64,000 nt of DNA from assembly GCA_035362835.1 (NCBI GenBank), contig DAOSDY010000006.1, positions 1 through 64,000 of the forward strand. The letters are read 5' to 3'. The translations under genes and the position numbers were made by a program. Origin of the DNA: Melioribacteraceae bacterium (GTDB lineage Bacteria > Bacteroidota > Ignavibacteria > Ignavibacteriales > Melioribacteraceae). The stretch's first letter is position 1. Each line of letters begins with the position of its first letter. The notes beneath the pieces were generated by a model, which saw only the letters and a list, made by a program, of their open reading frames with translations, was not told the origin of the DNA and did no database searches. Positions 52,485-62,274 of this stretch are shown one piece after another.

Positions 52485-53939
52485 TTAGTAGTTATTCTTT
52501 TTTAATTTGATAATTCCCCCACCCATAGTAGCCACCCACAAATCGCCGTTTTTATCCATCGCGGCTGATGTTGTGTGCTTAACGTAGAAATTATAATCGG
52601 GGGTATTAAAGAGGCGCGCACTTTTTAAAGGGAAATATTTTACAAGACCTGTTGTTGCGGCAATCCAGAGTGTATTTGATAAATCGATATTAAAGGAAAC
52701 AACCTCTACCGGGAATTGAAGCGGCAGCGTAAATTTTTCCCAGTATCCATTCTGATATTTCAGAATTGAACTTCTTGTACCTTCAGAAGGAACACCCTGC
52801 ACAAAAGCCCAGATAGTACCTTCCAAATCCTGAATCAGGTCTATTGTGAAATTGGAAAGCATATCATCGAAGAACATGCTTTTTATATTATATGATTTCC
52901 ATTCATTACCATTCAAAAAATAAATTCCGGCAATAGAAGTTCCGATTGCAATCGATCCGTCCGCCAAAGCAGCAATACTCATAATGTTATCGTCTAAAAG
53001 CGGAGAGTTGGAAATATTATATACCTGGAATGAACCATTACTATATTTTACGAGGCCTTTAAAAGTAGCAATCCAGATATTTCCGTTTTTATCCTCTTCA
53101 AGTGCATTCACAGTATTCGAAGGAAGATTAGAAGTTAGAATTTGATAGTTTATTCCGTCATAATATGATAGTCCGGTTGTAGTAGAAATCCAGAGCCGGT
53201 TATTTCTATCCATCAGCAGATCGGTAATCTGTGCATCACCAAGTCTTCCATTATCGTTATGAGGAATCCAGTTCCTGCCGTCATATTTCAACAATCCTTT
53301 GTTGAAAGTACCGATCCATTTATTATTGTTATTATCTATTATTACCTTGGTCAGAATATTACTTGTTATTCCCGAATTATGAGTACGGTAACATACAGTA
53401 CGGGAAGTGTCCTCAAGAATCCTGTAGACTTCAATGAACTCCCCGCCCCTGATTTTAATTTGAACGCTATCCTCGCGGCATTGTGAACGCTTATATTTTA
53501 TTTGATAGAAACCGGGCGTCATACGATTAATGGTTTTGGGAGTTACAAATCCGGTACTTGCACCGTTAATCAGGATTTCTGCACTGCTCGGCTGGGAAGA
53601 AACTGAAATAGTTCCTAAGTAATTTGGGTTATTTACAAGATCGATATTAATCTTGGCAATAACGTCACTGCTGACATTCACATTAAAGGTTGTATCATAA
53701 AGATACCATTCATTCTTAAGGGTGATTTTATGTGTACCGCTTTTGAGCCATTTAACAGTATCGGGTGTAACAACTCCCATATTTCTATTATCCACATAAA
53801 TTTTAAATCCTGGAGGATTACTGAACAGAAATATTTTACCCGATTCAATTTCCTCCGGTTCAACAGATCCTTCATAGACCTGTTTTTCGCATGACCATAG
53901 AAGAGCAGCGATCAGCAATATTAAAATCTTTTTAATCAT
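52485..53939 (-). CDS. Lipoprotein with PEGA domains and a two-component-type beta-propeller
   Basis: A ~484-residue lipoprotein from ATG 53939 (signal ILILLIAALLWSC). Two PEGA-like domains (GKIFLFSNPPGFKIYVDNRNMG and GTISVSSQPSSAEILINGASTG as separate segments) are followed by Reg_prop-type propeller repeats: NKWIGTFNKGLLKYDG, NRLWISTTTGLSYYDG, GNIWIATFKGLVKYSNG, NTLWIAATTGLVKYFP and GDLWVATMGGGIIKL. Such propellers normally sense ligands in hybrid two-component systems, but here no kinase follows. The ATG overlaps the DUF4249 stop by 8 nt, so it is the third gene of the receptor operon. Confidence 0.75.
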   Translation of the reverse strand: MIKKILILLIAALLWSCEKQVYEGSVEPEEIESGKIFLFSNPPGFKIYVDNRNMGVVTPDTVKWLKSGTHKITLKNEWYLYDTTFNVNVSSDVIAKINIDLVNNPNYLGTISVSSQPSSAEILINGASTGFVTPKTINRMTPGFYQIKYKRSQCREDSVQIKIRGGEFIEVYRILEDTSRTVCYRTHNSGITSNILTKVIIDNNNNKWIGTFNKGLLKYDGRNWIPHNDNGRLGDAQITDLLMDRNNRLWISTTTGLSYYDGINYQILTSNLPSNTVNALEEDKNGNIWIATFKGLVKYSNGSFQVYNISNSPLLDDNIMSIAALADGSIAIGTSIAGIYFLNGNEWKSYNIKSMFFDDMLSNFTIDLIQDLEGTIWAFVQGVPSEGTRSSILKYQNGYWEKFTLPLQFPVEVVSFNIDLSNTLWIAATTGLVKYFPLKSARLFNTPDYNFYVKHTTSAAMDKNGDLWVATMGGGIIKLKKNNY

Positions 53940-54921
53940 TTCGGCCGATCCTGTTTTCAAATGGATAATCAACAGTACCGAATCCGGGAATATATCCGAA
54001 TGACCTTACATAGGTTGGAGTAAAAGGAACCACCCAGGTGTTTCTAAGATAAATGCCGAATATTCCGAATCCGTTTTCGACATTTGTAAAATCTGTTTCA
54101 TCCAGTTTAACTGATACATCATCCAGACTTCTGGCGGTCGAATTAAAGTATGTGCTCAAATTTTTATCGAGGGCAATTACTTCCAGAAATGCAGCAATTA
54201 TTTCATAGTTCCCCTTGTTCTCATCTCCCTGCGATAATGAACTCATAGTTTCACTAATTGTTTCCATTCCAATAGTTAAAGAATTATTATTTGTCGCTGA
54301 TGGGAAAATTGGGACTAGCTGGTCATTGAAATTTTCATACCGGAGAGGGATTTCCTTTTTATAAAAAACATTTACTCCGTTCACTTTTTTATAATAATAA
54401 ATTGAAATACGTGTAACATAGGTCTGATCTGTCAATCCCGCATTCCAGGCAAAGTAGACCGACTCATTATTACGGAAAGGAATATTTTTCTCTACATAAG
54501 AGAATTGAACCGGTGCGGGCGGAATTGTATGAGATCTAAGTTTGGAACCGTTTTCGAGCCTGACTTCAATATCGAGACTCTTACCGGGAGTAAAAACAAA
54601 CTTGTTTGTATAGTAGAGGTGGTATGGATATTTGTAAGCTGAGGATTGAGGCCGATCTATTACAGTATCTCTTAAGACTACAATAGAATCACCGTTCCAG
54701 ATACGTATAGAAGCATTCCTGACGGCCGGGTCAATAGTACTTGAATAAGGATCATTATTTGTAACAAGATATGTCCTGGATAGTGTAGCAGTCTGAAAAG
54801 TAGTATCACCCCTAATAATGCAATTCAGCACATACTTATCTTTTAACTCGCCGTAAGGATCAAAATTCTCGCTACAGGAGTAAATAAACATTAACAATAT
54901 CGGGATAATAATTTTTTTCAT
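53932..54921 (-). CDS. DUF4249-family lipoprotein, partner of TonB receptor
   Basis: A 329-residue lipoprotein (signal IIIPILLMFIYSC). The body matches DUF4249: a beta-rich domain with DKYVLNCIIRGDTTFQTATLSRTY, NASIRIWNGDSIVVLRDTV and the C-terminal FGIFGIYLRNTW. In Bacteroidota these lipoproteins accompany TonB-dependent receptors and probably act as surface substrate-binding partners. The start overlaps the receptor stop (ATGA), so translation is coupled. The substrate is unknown. Confidence 0.78.
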   Translation of the reverse strand: MKKIIIPILLMFIYSCSENFDPYGELKDKYVLNCIIRGDTTFQTATLSRTYLVTNNDPYSSTIDPAVRNASIRIWNGDSIVVLRDTVIDRPQSSAYKYPYHLYYTNKFVFTPGKSLDIEVRLENGSKLRSHTIPPAPVQFSYVEKNIPFRNNESVYFAWNAGLTDQTYVTRISIYYYKKVNGVNVFYKKEIPLRYENFNDQLVPIFPSATNNNSLTIGMETISETMSSLSQGDENKGNYEIIAAFLEVIALDKNLSTYFNSTARSLDDVSVKLDETDFTNVENGFGIFGIYLRNTWVVPFTPTYVRSFGYIPGFGTVDYPFENRIGRND

Positions 54922-57155
54922 AATGAAAATTTTATAGTAAGTGTTGGCAATACCGGAAGCATATTCACCCTTTCGCCTGTATCACGCTTGAAATAGAATA
55001 TATTCTTGCGGTCGTATAAATTAATTATACTGAAGTCGACATCAACATTATAATCATAAATGAAGAATTTTTTGGACAGATTTATATCCAGGCGATGGTA
55101 ATGAGGAAGTCTTCCGAGATTTTGAATACCGAGGATTGAATAAGGTCTTCTCGCATCATTCTCAAACCATCCGGCAAAAAAGTCCTCGAAATAATACTTA
55201 TCGTAATAACCTACAATCTTTGTAAAAGGCAGGCCCGAGTTGTAAATCCATGCTGTATTAAAGAGCCAACCATTTCCGAAATCGATTTCCATTGTAAGGT
55301 TGAGACTGTGCCTAACATCATATTTCGGGTAATAGAGAAGATTATTGAGTTTGCGGTATGAATGGGCATAAGAATATGAAGTAGTGAATTTAAAAATTCC
55401 GGAAGATAGTCTCGAGAAAAATTCCAGGCCGTAGGATTCGGCATCCGTTGAGACAAAATCGGGCTGCGAGGGAAAAGTCTTTTCTTGATTGAGGATCGGT
55501 ACGTCAATTGTCTTTTTAAGGTAACCTTCAATGTCGATCGCAAAGTTTTCGGAGAAATCGAACTTAAGTCCGCCGATAAGGTGAGTCGATTTTGAAGGGA
55601 TCATATAATCAGGAATAATAATCCACGGTTCAAAAATTGAGATTACTTCATTCTCATTTGTTATGGTAGTCAGCTCCTGTTTGTAGATTCCCCAGGCACC
55701 TTTTATCGATATTAGTGAGTTAAGTCTGAGTGTAAAATTAACTCTCGGTTCCATAAAAATTGTATTCGGATTTCCGGAGAGGTTAGCCAGATTATAACGA
55801 AGCCCCGCATCAAGACCCAATGATTCCCACTGAAGGAATTTATACTTGGTGTAAAAAATAATATTAGTACCGGATTTTCCGAGATTGATAGGAAGTCCCT
55901 GAGCATTTTCGAGGAAGAGTTTTGTATTCAACTCTTTAATCAGGAATCCGACACCGATTTCATCCTTATTATCGAACATATATGTAAAGTCCATTTGAAC
56001 ACTTACATCTTCAACCTGATTATCCCTGTTTCTAACATTGCTCGATTTGGGCAAAACCTTACCGTGGAATCCGCTGTATGAGAATCCCAATTCGTAAAAG
56101 AGAGGGCTATCCCCGACCTGGAACCACTTAAAACCGAACAGGTTGTTTGACCAGGAAAAATCTTCTACCCGGGGGTCACTATTCAGAATATTATCCCCGC
56201 TAATAAATCCGTTGATTATGAATTTACCTCCCTGAATAAAATCGGGATTTGAATAATTTGCTTTAAAAGAGAGGTCGAAGAAATCGACCGGAACATTTTT
56301 TTCATTCAAAAACTTTTTTAGAATCTGATTGGAATAGCTTTTTCTACCAGTTATGATGAATGACCCATTCGGAATAGGGCCTTCGAGTAGAGCTTTACCC
56401 GTTAGAAAACTTAATGTTGCTTTTGCACCAAGCTTATTTTTATTTCCATCCTTTGTATTGATACTCATAACCGAAGAGAGTCTTCCGCCAAAATCCGCCG
56501 AAAATCCCCCTTTATAGAATTCGAGGTTATTTATCATGTCAGGATCAACCACACTAAAGAGTCCCAACGCATGAAAAGGATTATATATTGTAATGCCGTC
56601 TACGAGAACAAGGTTCTGATTACTTGCACCGCCTCGAACATAAAACCGGGCGGAGACGTCACCGGTGGATTGAACACCGGGAAGGTACTGAATTGAACGA
56701 AAGATATCGGTTTCAACTCCTTTGGGAAGTGCTTCTAGGTCTCTAACAACTATTCTCTGAAGACTTATATCCGTATCATTTTTCTCGTATACCTTTTCCC
56801 CGATTTTTTCAATTGTCTGTAGTTCAACACCTGTCGGAATTAGGCTAACGTCATAATGAGTTACTTTATTAGGAGTAATTTTGATAGGAATCTGTTTTGT
56901 TTTATAACCGAGGTAGGAAATAACTAGTGTTAAATTCCGGTTAGCGGGAACGGAGCCGATCATAAAGTATCCGCGTGAATCTGTTGATGCCCCGATGTTC
57001 AATTCTTTTATAAAAACATTTCCATAGGCAAGTGCTTCGCCGGAAGTGGAATCGGTGACCAGTCCCCTCAAATTCCCTGTTGTTTCAACCTGCGCAACCA
57101 ATAGAGTTGAATTTAATAATACTAACAGGAGTAATTGGGGTATTAGTCGGTGCAT
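54918..57155 (-). CDS. TonB-dependent receptor with N-terminal carboxypeptidase-like domain
   Basis: A ~745-residue outer-membrane receptor. From ATG 57155 a signal peptide (HRLIPQLLLLVLLNSTLLVAQ) leads to a CarboxypepD_reg-like domain (GLVTDSTSGEALAYGNVFI, GYFMIGSVPANRNLTL), then the plug (LPGVQSTGDVSARFYVRGGASNQNLVLVDG in parts) and a 22-strand barrel ending LTIKFSL. The cognate lipoprotein and propeller genes follow in a coupled operon. Longer in-frame starts up to 57227 lack a good signal. The ligand is not predictable. Confidence 0.83.
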   Translation of the reverse strand: MHRLIPQLLLLVLLNSTLLVAQVETTGNLRGLVTDSTSGEALAYGNVFIKELNIGASTDSRGYFMIGSVPANRNLTLVISYLGYKTKQIPIKITPNKVTHYDVSLIPTGVELQTIEKIGEKVYEKNDTDISLQRIVVRDLEALPKGVETDIFRSIQYLPGVQSTGDVSARFYVRGGASNQNLVLVDGITIYNPFHALGLFSVVDPDMINNLEFYKGGFSADFGGRLSSVMSINTKDGNKNKLGAKATLSFLTGKALLEGPIPNGSFIITGRKSYSNQILKKFLNEKNVPVDFFDLSFKANYSNPDFIQGGKFIINGFISGDNILNSDPRVEDFSWSNNLFGFKWFQVGDSPLFYELGFSYSGFHGKVLPKSSNVRNRDNQVEDVSVQMDFTYMFDNKDEIGVGFLIKELNTKLFLENAQGLPINLGKSGTNIIFYTKYKFLQWESLGLDAGLRYNLANLSGNPNTIFMEPRVNFTLRLNSLISIKGAWGIYKQELTTITNENEVISIFEPWIIIPDYMIPSKSTHLIGGLKFDFSENFAIDIEGYLKKTIDVPILNQEKTFPSQPDFVSTDAESYGLEFFSRLSSGIFKFTTSYSYAHSYRKLNNLLYYPKYDVRHSLNLTMEIDFGNGWLFNTAWIYNSGLPFTKIVGYYDKYYFEDFFAGWFENDARRPYSILGIQNLGRLPHYHRLDINLSKKFFIYDYNVDVDFSIINLYDRKNIFYFKRDTGERVNMLPVLPTLTIKFSL

Positions 57156-57337
57156 CGAAAATCTGTCCCCCGCATTTAGCGACATATATTGGTTAATTTC
57201 GGGATGTAATATAGACTTTTCGGGCAAAAAAACTATATATTTTTGATGGTATTTTTAAGCGTACGATTAATATCCAGTGAACTTGTCGAAGCACTCAATT
57301 GTTACAAATAATAAGTTAGAGTAAGATCAGTATATAA

Positions 57338-57691
57338 ATGATAAGTGGAAAGAGTAAAATAAACATTGGCCGCAGTTTTCTAACATTGTATTTAGGGCTG
57401 CTTGCTATAAGCTTTTCGCATTATCATAACATAATTTTCTATTCTTCCGGTCAAGAAATATTCAGTTCAAAAAATACTCTCAGTCATTATCACAATTCTA
57501 GTTCCCACAATGCAACAAATTGTCTGATACTTCAATTTTCAGCGACCGGTTATATCGGCAAAATTACTTCTGAATTGTCTGTAAGAATTGATTCCGAAAT
57601 TCTTGCAACAGATAAATTAAACAGGGAATTAAAATCCCGATTATATTCCCTCTCCCTTTTAAGAGCTCCCCCACTCAATTCCAATTCTTAA
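57338..57691 (+). CDS. Small His-rich membrane-anchored protein near a metal receptor
   Basis: A 117-residue protein with one hydrophobic segment (SFLTLYLGLLAISF) followed by His-rich runs (SHYHNIIF, LSHYHNSSSHN) and a C-terminal SLLRAPPLNSNS. The RAPP ending resembles small proteins seen with metal uptake genes (DUF2946-like), but I am not certain of the family. Position 32 bp before a lipoprotein gene and a ZnuD-like receptor supports a metal-binding or metal-handover role in the envelope. Confidence 0.55.
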   Translation: MISGKSKINIGRSFLTLYLGLLAISFSHYHNIIFYSSGQEIFSSKNTLSHYHNSSSHNATNCLILQFSATGYIGKITSELSVRIDSEILATDKLNRELKSRLYSLSLLRAPPLNSNS

Positions 57692-57723
57692 TCAATTCTA
57701 AATAATATATAAAGGGAGGAAAA

Positions 57724-58191
57724 ATGTTTGGAGTAAAATCTATTCCGAGGTCAGCATTATTTGTTTTTATTTTAACACTCTTATTAGTAACCTCATGCAA
57801 GGAAGATCCTTTATCTGCCGAAGAGGATCATTTTGAAGCTATTGGTATGGCGATTTTCGATGCAAGCGGAAAAATGGTTGTCCAAATTTTACGCGGTGTT
57901 ACAGCTGATACGTTAAAAGGAGAAACAAACAAAAGAAGCGATCATTTCAGTGTAAAATTTTTTGACGGCAGTGAAAAACTGATTGACCCGCCCGATTCGG
58001 AAGATTCGAAATTCAAGTGGACTATCGATGATCCGAACCTCTTTTCAATTTATCAGCACCCCGGTGAAGAAGGCGGATACGAATTCCATATCGACGGATT
58101 AAAATCCGGAAATACTCGTATTGAATTCTTTATTGAGCACGAGGGTCACAACGATTACCGGACCGGTAAAATTCCAGTAGAGATTAAATAA
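57724..58191 (+). CDS. Lipoprotein preceding the ZnuD-like receptor
   Basis: A 155-residue lipoprotein (signal ending LLVTSC, then KEDPLSAEEDHFEAIGMAIF). The rest is beta-rich and acidic with several His and Asp residues (NKRSDHFSVKFFDG, HPGEEGGYEFHIDG, IEHEGHNDYRTG). GGAGG lies a few bases before the ATG. I do not know a named family. Its place between the His-rich protein and a TonB receptor suggests a periplasmic or surface metal-binding partner. Confidence 0.65.
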   Translation: MFGVKSIPRSALFVFILTLLLVTSCKEDPLSAEEDHFEAIGMAIFDASGKMVVQILRGVTADTLKGETNKRSDHFSVKFFDGSEKLIDPPDSEDSKFKWTIDDPNLFSIYQHPGEEGGYEFHIDGLKSGNTRIEFFIEHEGHNDYRTGKIPVEIK

Positions 58192-58207
58192 TCCTACCGT
58201 GACTGTA

Positions 58208-60442
58208 ATGAAAAGAAGAAATATAAGCCTCGTTATAATAATGGTGGCGGCAGCGTATATTTTCTGTTATTATCCGGTAAATGCCAGAACCATTTACAAA
58301 GGAAATTTGAGCGGAATTATAATAGATGCCGAAACAAATAAACCGGTTCCTAATGCAGCTGTTGAATTGCTATACAATAACAAATTCACTACATCCGATG
58401 CCAATGGAAACTTTACCTTCGTAAATATAGATGAAGGCAGTTATACTCTCAAAGTAACTCACGTAGGTTATAAAGAAACTCTTGCCACAATTAAATTCAG
58501 TGAAAGTTCCGGTTCCATATTCGCAGTTTACATTCTGCCCAAGGCCATTGAGATTTCCACAGTAATTGTTTCCGATAAATCCTCGGTCTCAAAGTTTCAG
58601 GATCTTTATGAACTATCAAATGTTCTTAAAGGTAAGGAACTTCAAAAGGATCTAGGACTAACGTTAGCATCAACATTGAAAAATGAAACAGGAATCGCAA
58701 TGCGTTCGATGGGTCCGGCACCTGCCCGGCCAGTAATCAGAGGACTTGGAGGCGATCGTGTAATGATAAGTGAAGACGGTAAAAAGACCGTCGATTTATC
58801 GGCAACTTCTCCGGATCATGCTTTAACGGTAGAGCCTTTTTCAATCGACAGGATCGAAGTAATCCGGGGTCCAAAAATTCTTACATATACACCTGTTACT
58901 ATAGGCGGGGTGGTTAATGTTGTTCGGAATGAGATACCAAAGCAGGTTCACAATGCCCCTTTCGGAACAATTGGAGGATACTATGAATCGGCGAACAATG
59001 GATATATCGGTTCATTGATTACTGAGATACCTTATAAAAATTTTGCATTACGCCTTGAAGGAAGCAGAAGAAAAACAGATGACTTAATGACTCCGGAAGG
59101 AAATCTTAAAAACTCAGGATCATCAAACACAAATTTATCATTAGGCGGATCATACATAAACGACAATATCAGGATCGGTACTTCCTTCAGAAGGTTCGAA
59201 CTTGATTACGGTATACCAGGGGGATTTGTAGGGGCTCATCCCGGAGGTGTAAATATTTCCTTATATAAAAACCAGTTCCGTTTTATAACTGAAATCATTT
59301 TCGAAAATTCATTGTTTAACACATTGGAATTTTCATACGGCGGACAGCTTTACAGGCATAAGGAATTTGAAAAGAGCGGCAGGGTCGGATCCGAGTTTAG
59401 AATTATGGATCATTCAATTTCTATCAACGCAATGCACGGCAGGTTAGGTTTTTTTGATAATGGTAAAATCGGTCTTTCAGGTGAAATGAAAGATTTTGAA
59501 ATAGGCGGATTCGTCTTTACTTCCCCTACTAAATCTTACAATATTGCTCTATTCGGATTCGAAACTATTGCAATGAACCGTTTTACATTTGAGACGGGGA
59601 TAAGAGCAAACTATGATCTAATTAAACCGGAAAGAGAAAAGCCGATTTCTAATATCGGTAATATCCGGCAGAGAGAATTTTTTACATACTCAGCCTCTCT
59701 ATCTGTACTGTATGAATTGACTAAGATAGTTCACATCGGTGCAAATATCAGCAAATCCTCACGTGTCCCTACAATTGAAGAATTGTTTTCCGAAGGTCCG
59801 CATCTTGCCGCTTATTCTTATGAAACCGGGAATCCTGATCTAATAGATGAAAGCGGACTAGGCGCTGAAATTTTTATTTATCATAAATTTACCGATCTCT
59901 ATTACAACATCAACCTTTTTTACAATGATATTGCTGATTACATAATTCCACGAAACACAGGTGAAATCAACTATGCTACCTTCCTTCCTATTTATGCAAC
60001 AACCGGAGTGGATGCAATCCTGTACGGTATGGAACTTCAATTCGATTGGAAATTTTTTGAAAGAATATCATTAGGATTTTCGGCCAGTTATTCAAGGGGA
60101 ACTATTAAGGAAGGCAGGAAACCACTTCCACAGATACCGCCGTTCAAGGGTCAGATAAGCATCAAATATGAATTCGATCAGTTGGCAGCCGGTATATCGG
60201 GTGAATTTGCCTCGGATCAAAAGAGGATTGACTTATTTGAAGAGCCGACTGCAGGATACAGCATATTTAATTTATTTTTTCAATACAGCATCAATAACGA
60301 TCATCTTGTTCACTCATTTTCCTTAAATATAGATAATATATTCAACAGGATTCATAGGAATCATCTTTCACGGGTAAAAGTAATTCTGCCGGAAGCAGGG
60401 ATTAACGCACGAATTATGTATAAATTATTTTTTCACCTATAG
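58208..60442 (+). CDS. ZnuD-like TonB-dependent metal receptor
   Basis: A ~744-residue outer-membrane receptor starting at ATG 58208 (a GTG at 58199 is possible), with a signal peptide (ISLVIIMVAAAYIFCY). A carboxypeptidase-like domain (GIIIDAETNKPVPNAAVELL) is followed by a plug with VIRGLGGDRVMISEDG and LSATSPDHALTVEPFSIDRIEVIRGP, a pattern characteristic of ZnuD-type zinc receptors. The barrel ends with RIMYKLFFHL. It would import zinc or a related metal using TonB energy. The upstream His-rich protein and lipoprotein support this. No clear Zur box was found. Confidence 0.75.
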   Translation: MKRRNISLVIIMVAAAYIFCYYPVNARTIYKGNLSGIIIDAETNKPVPNAAVELLYNNKFTTSDANGNFTFVNIDEGSYTLKVTHVGYKETLATIKFSESSGSIFAVYILPKAIEISTVIVSDKSSVSKFQDLYELSNVLKGKELQKDLGLTLASTLKNETGIAMRSMGPAPARPVIRGLGGDRVMISEDGKKTVDLSATSPDHALTVEPFSIDRIEVIRGPKILTYTPVTIGGVVNVVRNEIPKQVHNAPFGTIGGYYESANNGYIGSLITEIPYKNFALRLEGSRRKTDDLMTPEGNLKNSGSSNTNLSLGGSYINDNIRIGTSFRRFELDYGIPGGFVGAHPGGVNISLYKNQFRFITEIIFENSLFNTLEFSYGGQLYRHKEFEKSGRVGSEFRIMDHSISINAMHGRLGFFDNGKIGLSGEMKDFEIGGFVFTSPTKSYNIALFGFETIAMNRFTFETGIRANYDLIKPEREKPISNIGNIRQREFFTYSASLSVLYELTKIVHIGANISKSSRVPTIEELFSEGPHLAAYSYETGNPDLIDESGLGAEIFIYHKFTDLYYNINLFYNDIADYIIPRNTGEINYATFLPIYATTGVDAILYGMELQFDWKFFERISLGFSASYSRGTIKEGRKPLPQIPPFKGQISIKYEFDQLAAGISGEFASDQKRIDLFEEPTAGYSIFNLFFQYSINNDHLVHSFSLNIDNIFNRIHRNHLSRVKVILPEAGINARIMYKLFFHL

Positions 60443-60501
60443 ATTTTTTAGTTATTCAGAATCTGGTTATATTCGCAATGCAAATTTGAAAGATTCAGCA
60501 C

Positions 60502-60591
60502 GGAGAGATGGGTGAGTGGCTGAAACCAACGGTTTGCTAAACCGTCGTAGTGGGTAAACTGCTACCGAGAGTTCGAATCTCTCTCTCTCCG
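60502..60591 (+). tRNA. tRNA-Ser(GCT)
   Basis: The 7-bp acceptor stem pairs GGAGAGA (60502-60508) with TCTCTCC (60584-60590). The anticodon arm is ACGGT, loop TTGCTAA with anticodon GCT, ACCGT. A long variable arm (about 20 nt, CGTAGTGGGTAAACTGCTACC) is typical of class II serine tRNAs, and the T loop is TTCGAAT. The discriminator is G; full CCA is not encoded. Confidence 0.93.
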
Positions 60592-60597
60592 CAATAG

Positions 60598-60617
60598 GGC
60601 TTTGAGTATTCAAAGCC
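60598..60617 (+). terminator. Hairpin downstream of tRNA-Ser
   Basis: A perfect 8-bp stem, GGCTTTGA (60598-60605) and TCAAAGCC (60610-60617), with a GTAT loop is followed by TTCTTCATTTT. It lies 6 nt after the tRNA and probably ends its transcript. Confidence 0.7.
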
Positions 60618-60769
60618 TTCTTCATTTTAAACCTTTTGGCGGCTCCAACCAATCCCGGTAGTTCGGGAGTAACGGACAATGTGAGTAAACCTGCAGGCTG
60701 CTAACTTGAGATCTACCAAGCGGAAGGTTTCGCCGGAATCTCTCAATTTAAGTTCTCCGAATTTTGGAT

Positions 60770-61180
60770 CTATACAGGAAGTTCTTTTCGTTTTATTACG
60801 GCGCCGATTATTAACATACACATAGAACTCCCGAAAAAGAAACCGGTAAATACAGCCCTGCCAAGTATAGAAGACTTTTGCTCATTCCAGTTGTTCATAC
60901 GGATTTTTATATCCCCGAAGGTAACCGGTTTATATACTCCTTCATCTTCGCGTAAATAAAGAGTTTCACTTGAGACAAGCTTTTTCAATCCTTCTTTTTG
61001 GATAAAGAATTGGAAGGAATTTCCGGTATCATCCAGGCTCAGGCTCAGTTTTGCGGGAGTCCAGTAAATATTTTGATCTTCAAAATAGACTTTAATGAGA
61101 TCCACAAGGAAAGATGAACCGAAAATAAATGAACCAATTAAACCGGCGAGGAAAAGAGGATGAAATCCTGTTCGTTGCAT
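60770..61180 (-). CDS. Small two-TM membrane protein of unknown function
   Basis: A 136-residue protein with an N-terminal membrane segment (LFLAGLIGSFIFGSSFLV), an extracytoplasmic middle of ~75 residues (LSLSLDDTGNSFQFFIQKEG, YLREDEGVYKPVTFGDIKI) and a C-terminal membrane segment (AVFTGFFFGSSMCMLIIGAVI) ending in KRKE. The layout is a membrane-anchored beta-type sensor or structural protein. I do not recognise the family. It is transcribed towards tRNA-Ser and stands alone. Confidence 0.55.
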   Translation of the reverse strand: MQRTGFHPLFLAGLIGSFIFGSSFLVDLIKVYFEDQNIYWTPAKLSLSLDDTGNSFQFFIQKEGLKKLVSSETLYLREDEGVYKPVTFGDIKIRMNNWNEQKSSILGRAVFTGFFFGSSMCMLIIGAVIKRKELPV

Positions 61181-61362
61181 TCGTGTACCTATTAATTTTA
61201 TTAGGCTTAGAGTAAAATGGGAATTATTATCTATTAGGACAACATATTTTATACTAATTGTATCGGTTTCAAGAATAGATCACAGTCGACAGAAAATTGT
61301 TATATGCAAGAAATTCTTTTTGTATATTGAATCACCATCTCGAACAATCATTGAACTTACAG

Positions 61363-62274
61363 ATGCTCAAGGACAGAAATAAGTTCATCACCATCCTCCT
61401 TTTACTTCTTACCTTAGCTTACGTATTTTTTTCTTTTCTTCTTCATGTTGAAGTAACCGCACTGGTTGTCGGGAGATTAAAGTCTATTACAGGGGATTTC
61501 GTTCCCAGGAATTATTCTTTAGAAGCAAGTATAGTTCTGGTGCTTATAATTGTCTGCTATGTATTATACCGTGCGATTAAGGGGAATAACAGGGTTTATA
61601 CTTTTTTATTCATTTATCTCTATCTGATATTTGTATATTACTTTTACCGGGTATTCAGTCTTCATGCAGTAGAATATGTTCACTTTGTACAGTATTTTGG
61701 ATTGGTTTTTCTGATCGGCTGGACGTTTGATCCTGGCAGAAATCACTTTTATTACAACAGGATATTATTTGCCGGTGTAATGATCGGTATACTGGACGAA
61801 GTCTTTCAGTTTTATATAACCGCACCAGGCCACAAATACTTAGATTTCAATGATTTTTTCCTGAATACCATAGGAACGATTGGCGGACTTTTAATGTATT
61901 ACGGCTTTCACAGACTGCCTCTGAATATCGCGGCAACAAAGCAATTCTACAAAACAAAACGATTTATTTTTACTGCAGTTCTTGTTTCAGTAATTCTAAT
62001 AATGGTTACAACAGGATATATCCAAAAAACCCCACCAGTTCCTATTGCAAAGGCTATAACAGAAATGGACGGTAAAACAATAATCTTTCTAGAGAGAATA
62101 CCCGGCTGGTTAGGTCATTGGAGGGCTCATTTTGTATCGGGATACTTTTATAATTTAAATCCGCTGGAATCATTCGTATTAATAGGAATTGCAGTTGGGT
62201 TGTTTTCGCTTTTTGATCCGCGGATGCTTGGTAAGTTCAGAACCGGTAAAAAAATAGCAAAGTATTTGAAATGA
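61363..62274 (+). CDS. VanZ-like membrane protein
   Basis: A ~303-residue protein from ATG 61363 with about eight hydrophobic segments. The region ILDEVFQFYITAPGHKYLDFNDFFLNTIGTIGG matches the VanZ-like signature in order (DE-Q-F, R/K-x-x-D-x-x-D, N-x-x-G). VanZ-type proteins act in the cell envelope; their reaction is not settled. A longer in-frame start at 61297 lacks support. Its stop overlaps the next start (ATGA), so the two are coupled and may work together in envelope glycan or lipid modification. Confidence 0.72.
   Translation: MLKDRNKFITILLLLLTLAYVFFSFLLHVEVTALVVGRLKSITGDFVPRNYSLEASIVLVLIIVCYVLYRAIKGNNRVYTFLFIYLYLIFVYYFYRVFSLHAVEYVHFVQYFGLVFLIGWTFDPGRNHFYYNRILFAGVMIGILDEVFQFYITAPGHKYLDFNDFFLNTIGTIGGLLMYYGFHRLPLNIAATKQFYKTKRFIFTAVLVSVILIMVTTGYIQKTPPVPIAKAITEMDGKTIIFLERIPGWLGHWRAHFVSGYFYNLNPLESFVLIGIAVGLFSLFDPRMLGKFRTGKKIAKYLK

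Noticed and set aside
57228..57337. Zur or Fur box upstream of the ZnuD-like receptor set
   Set aside because: I looked for an AT-rich palindrome of that kind and found none convincing.
60467..60821. Minus-strand frames over and after tRNA-Ser
   Set aside because: The first crosses the tRNA-Ser gene in antisense and the second overlaps its downstream region; both look like the familiar false proteins called across tRNA genes.
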